64,000 nucleotides of DNA, from the NCBI RefSeq assembly GCF_963678635.1, contig NC_087067.1, positions 55,951,889 to 56,015,888 on the forward strand, written 5' to 3'. Of the stretch, positions 57,082-64,000 are shown in pieces. How positions within the stretch are numbered: position 1 is the stretch's first letter; each line of letters starts with the position of its first letter. The position numbers were made by a program, and so were the translations under genes. This DNA comes from Symsagittifera roscoffensis. Taxonomy: Eukaryota; Xenacoelomorpha; Acoela; Convolutidae. Below the pieces are notes generated by a model, which made no database searches, was not told the origin of the DNA, and saw nothing but the letters and a program-made list of their open reading frames with translations.

Positions 57082-59959
57082 AGTAGTTAAATAAATAATC
57101 ATCTCGGCATATAGGGCTTCCGACGTTTTGACATTTTGAATAAAAAAATCTTCTTTTCGGCGCACAGAAAAGCGTTAATGTTCAGACATGTTCATACTTG
57201 TTTATCGGAGACTAAAATGAAACTGCAAAACAAAAAATTCAAAGTGGTTGAATGTCACAACTTGTTTGTATACACCCCCCCCCCCCCCCAAAAAAAAGTG
57301 CAATCAAAAACTTCCAGCTAGGTGATTTTTTAAGCAAAAAATCAACTCGGAAAAATTCAAACTTGTGAGAATGCAAATGCCAACTTGTTTTGACTCAGCA
57401 AGAAAGAGTCAGTGGAGAAAGTGAATTGAAACAATTATTTAAAAAGTATCTTCAAAGCAACAAAATGCACCAGTTTTTCACACAAATGAATTTCAAAATT
57501 AATGCATTGAAAGTGACGGATTGTCTATGATTTTCGGCAGCTGCAAAATGAGATTGTATATCGATGATCTAAAAAGTTTGCGGCTATTAAGCGAACTTGC
57601 ATTGTTAATCCGAAAAATTATGTTGCTCAATTTGACTTGAAACGTTTTCTAAGTGGCTCGGCGTTGTCTTCTTTTGCCTCACTGTCTATGTATGGATTGT
57701 TCAAACATTGTTTCTCGTAAATAGGCGTTTCCCAGTCAACTATATCATCTTGATCACTTTGCTTGACGTTGTCTGCCACAATCTTGGATCCATTAAACCT
57801 TGATAATGTGTTGGGTCAAGTTTAAACGTCTCTTTGAACAAAGTGCGGAATTTTTCAAACACATCGGCGAGGAGTATTGTATCACACTTCAAATATAAGT
57901 CGTGATAGTCACCGATCTTTTCCCATTCGAACGCATCCCAAATTTTTTCTGCCGCCTGAACATCTTTTTTGCTGACATCAATTTTTCCAGAAAGCGTGTT
58001 AGTCGAATTTGGTCCAAAACTAAGCAGTTTCTCTTCGTTGAATTTTTCAAACGAATCGATATATAAACATGGTTATATTCCTTTTTGTTTTAATAATAAG
58101 TTTTTGGTTTTATCTGGGAAGTGTTTTCTCATAATACTGAACTCAGCATCAGTTAATGACCTAGAAAGACTATCCAAACTTCGCGGAAGGAACCTGAAAC
58201 TATCAAAAAATCTCATCTCTTCATACTTCGTTTTCATAGATCCGTCTTTTGTCATGTACTCACCCACCGGCACATGTAAGCTGAATGATAATTAGTTCTC
58301 ATCGGTACAAGGCATAACTGTCAACTTCATTTTTTCTTTCACGATGAGGTTCTTGATTGAATGATGAGCTTCATAACGACTCAAGTTGTGAAAGAAAAAA
58401 GGAATAAATGATTGAGTACCTACTTTCAAATTGCATGAATTAAGTGCCAATCCGAGGATGTACGCGGTTGTATGATTATGATGAACTACTTTGTCTTCAG
58501 CTAGCAGTCCGTGAAAAATGACGCAACTTTTTGAACCTAGAAGAACTTGCTTACGTTTTCCATTTCAAATGACTAGTTTTCTAAACGTTTCCTTCGCACT
58601 AAACTTTTGAGTTGTTTTGTGCTTATCTAATCGAAAAAAATTTCAATACAGTTGGGACCACGAGAAGACTCATATATGGATTTTTTTAATCGTTCTATCA
58701 ACAAGTAGAGAACCAAAGTAGCAAGGCGTTTGCTTTTCAATACTTGTTGTCGCTTTTTTCTCAGGGTGAGCCTTACAGCCAGAATGCTTTGTACAAATCG
58801 CTTATGTATCGGCTTAAATGACATAAGAATTTTACTTGCATTAGGGGGCAATTTAATTTAAACCGCATCATGTTCACCACATAGTGTCGAATGATCGTAG
58901 AGACGTTTTTCTGAACTAAAATTTTGAAGACAAAGCATGCAAAGCTTTTTTCGGTTCGTACACTTTTATAACTGTCTTGTCATAAAAGCATTGAAATTTG
59001 TAATAAGAAAGTAATGAAAAATTATTCCATCGGAAAAAAAGAAGCAAATTGATTGTTTCAAACAAAATTTTCGACAACTAAACGGTGTTATTGTCTTCGG
59101 ATTCAAGCTGACCCAACAGTTTTTCATAAACTGAACGCTTCTGATAAGATTTGGGTTCAAAGCCGCCAATATTGAGTAAACAAAGCATTTTTGATGTATT
59201 TTTGATGTTTGATAGGAAGTTGTTGTCTTTAAACATAACAGGTGTTGCAAGGTAACTTCTTCCTCTAACCGGCTTGTGCAAGTTCATGTTAATATCCAGA
59301 TGTTCGAGAGAGTTACAATGAATCCACTTCCTCCGCTGCAAAATATGTGAAGCGTGCTAACCATTTGATCAACCAGTGAGTAGAAGTCACTGTCATCTAA
59401 CTCGGTTATGATAGCTTTGGCATTGCTGCTGGCATAGCGAGAATCTTTTGTTTCTTCTATTGGCTTATTAAGATCAGCGAATGCTCAAAACTGTTTGTTT
59501 GGTCCAAACTATGATAGCTTCTTTTTAATGAAAGATTGAATGTCGACCTTGCATTCTTCCATTAAGGAGAGTAGATCCAATTGATACCGAAAATGGAATC
59601 TATACGAGTAGAAAAAAAAATCTTGGCAGCATGCTGCTCGGTAGTAAGCTAACTTTAGCTCTGTTGATTGAGGAACAGAACTAAGTTCGCGTAAGTCATG
59701 GTGTTCTGAGACATGGTCCTGAAGTTCGCTAATGTTTCCAAAAATGATATTACAGCAAAAATAATTTTATGATTTTTTCAGTTTTGAATTTCTCTGAGAT
59801 GCCGAAGAACAGTATCACTTCTCAAAAATTCATTTGAACAATTCCCGCAGCTGTAGGTGGCTGCTTTTTCGACACATTTTTTTGGATTTTTGAAAGATGA
59901 TCGCTGAATCTACGCCTTGTTGTATAGATTTTGGGACATAGGCTGCAGGAGAAATTCAT
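57082..59959 (-). mobile_element. Polinton relic 2, nested into relic 1 at its AGTAGTTAAAT terminus
   Basis: At 57,082 the sequence AGTAGTTAAATAAATAATC begins exactly where relic 1's polymerase coding stops. The next ~700 bp repeat 55,880-56,590 at an offset of about 1.2 kb, including the C run (57,276-57,289). The six bases outside are AATTTT. The far end and its duplication were not found, so the right limit given is only the start of the polymerase gene. Confidence 0.55.
57605..59959 (-). pseudogene. Polinton DNA polymerase B relic with N-terminal zinc fingers; polymerase core deleted
   Basis: The ATG at 59,959 follows a splice-like TCTTAG and opens a C2H2-like finger, CSLCPKIYTTRRRFSDH. 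A second, CGNCSNEFLRSDTVLRH, comes after a frameshift. In both, the position of the second His holds Gln (HLSKIQ, HLREIQ). Further pieces are ATPVMFKDNNFLSNIKN near 59,250 and a KSFACF finger-like segment near 58,950. KYEEMRFFDSFRFLP at about 58,230 is followed by the exonuclease-III-like YHDLYLKCDTILLADVFEKF at about 57,910-57,850. Just past this, near 57,795, the frame joins the acidic C-terminal tail, so the palm domain is missing. Numerous stops are present. In the family this enzyme replicates the element by protein priming. Confidence 0.7.
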
Positions 59960-60260
59960 CGTTTTCACCTAAGACAGAAAAAATGTTAATTATTGTTAGA
60001 AATCAATTGAAACGTAATTATAAAATTGAACACAATCAATCAGCTTAGTTTTTTAAAGTCACACAATTTTTTATGTTGTTTAACTTGTTTGATATACCTG
60101 GAAGTTTACGAATATCAAAACTAAAAAAGGTTGGTATGAGTTGCAAATTGAAATCGAGATTTAAAGAAAACAAAATTTTTGTTTGAGTTATACAGTTTCA
60201 AGCTAAAGGTTCTAGAATGTTCCAGAAATTTTCTGATTTTTTAGCTTGGGCTTTAGTTGT
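59931..60260. repeat. Direct repeat around the polymerase 5' end (unit 1)
   Basis: Matches 60,491-60,832 at an offset of about 560 bp. Shared words are GGCTGCAGGAGAAAT, CGTTTTCACCTAA and GAAACGTAATTAT. Unit 1 contains the ATG of the zinc-finger polymerase; in unit 2 the same codon is TTG. Sequence upstream of the gene has therefore been duplicated. Confidence 0.75.
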
Positions 60261-60284
60261 AATTTTGAAAATAATTTCATTTGA

Positions 60285-60490
60285 TACATGCAAACTTACA
60301 AGCAAAAAACATATATACAAATCCATACTTAAATCCATACATACAATTTTACAATTATACAAACTTACATATATACAGACATATACTCAATCGTTCTTAC
60401 ATACATACACACAAAACAAACTTACATAAATAAAAACATACATACAATTACATATTTTAAAACAAACATACATGCATACATACATAATTT
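60285..60490. repeat. ACATAC-type simple repeat
   Basis: A degenerate ACATACATA-rich stretch between the two direct repeats. It resembles the larger blocks inside the 21-kb element. Confidence 0.7.
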
Positions 60491-60832
60491 TTGGAACACA
60501 GGCTGCAGGAGAAATCAACCGTTTTCACCTAAAACTGAAAAAAACTTTAACTATTATTAGAAATTATTTGAAACGTAATTATTGGGTTGAAAACGGTCAA
60601 TCAGCTAGTTTTTTTAAAAATCAGATAACTTTTAAACTTCTCTATTTTTCTAACTTGTTTGTTATAATGGCAAATTTACGAAGATCAAGCTAATAAAGTT
60701 CTGTGTTAATTGCAGATTTGAAATCAAGAAAAGGAAAAACCAAATTTTTGTTTGAGTTTAATAGTTTCATTTTAAATGTTCTAGAATGTTCCAGAAACTT
60801 ACTGATTCTTTTCAGCTAGAGTTTTAGTAATA
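60491..60832. repeat. Direct repeat around the polymerase 5' end (unit 2)
   Basis: Second unit of the pair described at 59,931-60,260, diverged by substitutions and small indels. Confidence 0.75.
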
Positions 60833-61478
60833 GGTTGCCAAGTCTCAGTACTTTTTACAACCAAAATTTCAGTTCCGTCAAAATAATTTTCACTTCATTC
60901 ACTGATATTTTAAAAAATTCTGAACTCACTCAATTTTTTTTTCTACAATTTCATAATTCGTCTTTTTGAAAAAGCTATTTTTTATATCCCATACACAATT
61001 GAAACTAAATTACACAGATGAAACAGTATTAATCATCACAAACAAGCGTTCCATTCTGTCATTCTGTTCAAAAAGAAACCTCTAAAAAACTTTGAAAAAG
61101 ATCAAACCAAAAAAAAAATCAAAAATCTTAAATTTCGATTTATAAAATTCAACCTTGTTGGGCTCGTTCTGTTAAGTTAGTATATCCGACACCGTGAAAA
61201 CTCATAGAGCAAGGAGTGTAACAACGAGGAAAAAAGAGGGGGCTTCACCAAACATTCTGGTCATGTTGAACGCATGAAGATACTAACTCCGCAAAAAATA
61301 AACGCTTACAGAAAATAAAGCAAATCTTGAAAACGGAGCTGAGGAACAGTTTTTTTGCCATTTTGCGATTATTGTTTGATACCTTATTCGCGCTAAGCAT
61401 TGCGCAGTCTTTGCTAATAACTGTGGTTTATGGTAAGATAAATTTTGCGGCGAGTTTTTTTTTACAGTTTCACCACTA
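60833..61478. other. AT-rich DNA, no gene recognised
   Basis: Only short frames without motifs are present. Confidence 0.45.
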
Positions 61479-61657
61479 CCAATGCTACAGGTGGTGAAAG
61501 CAGTAAAAATGAGCACTTTTATTTGCAAGTTTTGATGGAAAAAATTTCACACTTTTACACTACAATCGCTAGCTTGTTCGAGCAGTGTGAAATTTTTCCA
61601 TCAAAGCTTGCAAATAAAAGTCCTCATTTTTACTGCTTTCACCACCTGTAGCATTGG
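61479..61657. repeat. Foldback hairpin (about 70-bp arms)
   Basis: The left arm from CCAATGCTACAGGTGGTGAA to TTTCACACTTTT pairs with the right arm from AGTGTGAAATTTTT to TTCACCACCTGTAGCATTGG, around a loop of about 30 bp. Pairing is nearly perfect, so it is young or maintained. The flanking ACTACCAATG / CATTGGTAG extends the symmetry imperfectly. It is MITE-like, but no target duplication is clear. Confidence 0.8.
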
Positions 61658-61789
61658 AAGAATCATTGGTAGCTAGTTCTATCCCATTTGGAACCTTATC
61701 TAAACTATATTTTATGATTGGATAAATTAGATATTGTACCACTGTAAAGTATTTCATATTAAACAATCATGATCCATCTAACTAACAAC

Positions 61790-62076
61790 CCACTTATTTG
61801 TAAGTGCTGAAATTACTTGTAATTTCAGCGCCAGAGAGATTTGAATTTAACTTAGAAATTAGTTGTCTCTCCAAGAGAACTTCAGCAGCCGCGACAAACC
61901 AGTATACCCTAGATCTATTGAGCCTAGCAGAGACTAGTTAAACACCCTGAGACTAGAAAGTATAAGAGTAAGATTAGGATCGGTATTAGACTAAGAAGTT
62001 GCACGAATCTATCCGGCCGAAAATAAGATAGCGTGACGAGCAGACGGTGTACCCTATCCGAAATTACTCTATGAGT
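61790..62076 (-). repeat. 288-bp dispersed repeat, diverged inverted copy 3
   Basis: The reverse strand corresponds to 44,457-44,743, from ACTCATAGAGTAATTTCGG to the CTGAAATTAC hairpin, with more divergence. It is not followed by a 122-bp array, so the repeat exists independently of the satellite. Confidence 0.8.
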
Positions 62077-62129
62077 TAACCACATCGGTCCTAACTCATC
62101 TGTTAACCACATCGGTCCTAACTCACATT

Positions 62130-62853
62130 TTCAAGAAATAGTGGGCTCATATGGAAGTTACGAACTCCTGATATACAGTTCAGACGTTCAATGCGTTTTT
62201 AACACTAGTGCCATTTTACTTCGATGCCTTTGGCTGCAGAGCATTGGAAATTTGTTAGCATCTGCGGCTGCTTCATTATTGGGTAGTGTTAGCAATGTAT
62301 CAGAGGGTGTGGTATGCGAGGACAGGAGACTGAAAATGTTTCTGGTTCAAACGTGCAATTCCAAGATTTAGTTTGCTTGTTACTATAAAACTACTTCATA
62401 ATGTAACCGAAACTCATTTAATAGCTTTTTCTCCGATGCTAAAAGCAAAGAAAATGTTCTACAATTTGTAGAACATTTCATCAGTTATAAAAAATGGACA
62501 CTCGGTTTTAATTGTTTTACAGAATTAGTTTCCCCGTCAACTTGTTAGTAGTGGGAAAAGATGGATTGTCGGGTGAAGCTGAATGTCGGCTGGTATTAAA
62601 CGCTTCTGGTCATGGACCATTCTGCTCGGTGCACCCCTCCACTAATTTTTTCCACTTGCAAAAAATATCAAACCTGTTCTTTGTCATGAGTTTTCCGAAG
62701 CTTCGCGTCAACCGTGTACGAGTTAATCTCATTTTATATACGGCTTCTGTAGTCAAGAGAAAAACTTACACCATAGTTCCATACCAAAAATCAACAGAAC
62801 GAATTGGAATTTCAACCGAAACAACCCTGTATTTAACTATTAGTCATTCTTAG
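62130..62853 (+). CDS. Two possible exons of an unknown protein
   Basis: Open stretches 62,141-62,371 and 62,512-62,853 on the same strand are richer in GC than the flanks. The first follows CAAGAAATAG and reads SYGSYELLIYSSDVQCVF, then an Ala-rich helix. The second follows the acceptor-like TTGTTTTACAG, contains NLLVVGKDGLSGEAECRLVL, and ends in a stop at 62,853. A donor for the first (perhaps GTG|GTATGC near 62,310) is uncertain and the joint phase was not settled. No known domain is recognised. It could be a remnant of a cell-surface or secreted protein, or not a gene at all. Confidence 0.3.
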
Positions 62854-62949
62854 AGCAGCATGTATTTGTTCTACGTATTACGATCGAAACTGTTTCATAG
62901 TTGGCGCAAACATTTTTTTTCGTGAAATCTCATTTTGTTTTCCCGGGTT

Positions 62950-63920
62950 GACCTCCATACACCGAAAATCGTTATCATACAATTCCATACATCAAGTGTA
63001 TGGAAAACTGCTTGTCATACAATTTTCATACAAATTCAAAAAATCATTTGAAAAAGATTCCTACTTATTTCTGCGGCTATGTGATCTAATTAAAACAGTC
63101 TGGTGGGAAAAAAAACAAAAAAATTTTTTTTGGAAAAAACGTTTATCATACAATTTCCATACATGAAAATTGTATGATAAACGTTTTTCCATAAAAAACA
63201 AAATTTTAAAAAAATTTTCGAAAGCTGTTTGTAATCAAGTTTTAATTAGTTAGGAGCTTTTTTTGCTTCACTGAGAGCACTTTCGACTCCAAAAACAAAA
63301 TTTTACTTTGTAACTAAAAAATGTTTATCATACAATTTCCATACATGAAAATTGTATGGTAAGCATTTTTCCATAAAAGGCAAAATTTTTTAAAATCTTT
63401 CGAAAGCTGTTTGTAACCAAGTTTTAATTAGTTAAGAGCTTTTTTGGCTTCACTGAGATCACTTTCGACTCCAAAAACAAAATTTTACTTTGTAACTAAA
63501 AAATGTTTGTCATACAATTTTCATACATGAAAATTGTATGGTAAGCGTTTTTCCATAAAAGGCAAAATTTTGTAAAATCTTTCGAAAGCTGTTTCTAACC
63601 AAGTTTTAATTAGTTAGGAGCTTTTTTCGCTTCACTGAGAGTACTTTCGACTCCAAAAACAAAATTTTACTTTGTAACTAAAAAATGTTTATCATACAAT
63701 TTCCATACATGAAAATTGTATGGTTAAGCGTTTTTTTCATAAAAGGCAAAATTTTTAAAAATCTTTCGAAAGCTGTTTGTAACCAAGTTTTAATTAGTTA
63801 GGAGCTTTTTTGCTTCACTGAGAGCACTTCTGACTCCAAAGACAAAAATTTCACTTTTAAGCTAAGAATTGCTTGTGATACAGTTTCCATATACGATATT
63901 TGTATGACAAGCATTTTTTC
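62950..63920. repeat. 182-bp tandem array, each unit with a CATACAATTT hairpin
   Basis: The hairpin CATACAATTTCCATACATG followed by its complement AAAATTGTATG starts at 63,147, 63,329, 63,511 and 63,693, spaced 182 bp. A decayed one is near 63,877 and irregular ones occur at about 62,975-63,030. Between hairpins, units share TTTCGAAAGCTGTTTGTAAC and TTCACTGAGAGCACTTTCGA. Similar AAATTGTATGA words occur at 40,270-40,345 and 53,640-54,410. Confidence 0.9.
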
Positions 63921-64000
63921 CCAGAAGCTTTCAGCATACCAGAAGTGCTTAGGAAAAGTTTTTCAAACATTTTTTAAAGAGTTTAAAATGTTTTTGGATC

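Overview
The window is nuclear DNA of an AT-rich invertebrate animal. The evidence is spliced gene fragments with GT/AG introns (an AIG1/GIMAP-type GTPase, a tyrosinase, a His/Asn-rich protein), a degraded non-LTR retrotransposon, decayed Polinton/Maverick (adintovirus-like) genes and abundant tandem and inverted repeats. I cannot name the species. There is no prokaryotic gene organisation. Most of the 64 kb is mobile-element or repeat DNA, and few genes look intact.

Layout. 0-6.1 kb: AT-rich DNA with one coding segment at 2.6-3.5 kb, a Ser/Asn-repeat protein with an NCQHF motif. 6.1-27.2 kb: one 21,057-bp palindromic element, bounded by a perfect 6-bp target-site duplication (GTCAGG) and by inverted termini starting AGTAGTATGC. 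It carries no recognisable gene. Its right half contains a tandem-duplicated arm, and a 200-bp assembly gap lies near the centre. 27.2-37.1 kb: Polinton relics. These are two tandem 2.08-kb copies of an internally deleted protein-primed DNA polymerase B on the minus strand, followed on the plus strand by a small ORF, a very basic small protein overlapping the next start by ATGA, and a frameshifted major-capsid-protein relic. 37.1-39.9 kb: half of an ATCGATTAT-rich element and the 3' part of a non-LTR reverse transcriptase.

39.9-44.3 kb: a three-exon AIG1 GTPase gene on the minus strand, interrupted by single-base shifts in G/C runs and by one stop. 44.4-51.4 kb: a 288-bp dispersed repeat, two satellite-like arrays of 122/123-bp monomers (one with a 368-bp trimer higher-order repeat), an 80-bp array, and a 918-bp inverted-repeat element with long C and G tracts. 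51.5-52.5 kb: two cleanly spliced terminal exons of an unknown His/Asn/Gln-rich protein. 53.2-55.7 kb: a copy of the 39.9-41.2 kb segment, abutting two tyrosinase exons.

55.9-60 kb: a second Polinton polymerase lineage on the minus strand. It seems to be nested: one copy's AGTAGTTAAAT terminus cuts into the polymerase gene of another copy. 60-64 kb: a duplicated 5' region, a foldback hairpin, two possible exons, and a 182-bp tandem array in which each unit carries a CATACAATTT...AAATTGTATG hairpin.

The main interpretive thread is that the gene-free 21-kb palindrome and the polymerase-bearing relics share an AGTAGT terminus. The 6-bp duplication also fits Polinton-type integration. The palindrome may therefore be a giant non-autonomous Polinton-family element. 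This is an inference; its boundaries are directly visible.
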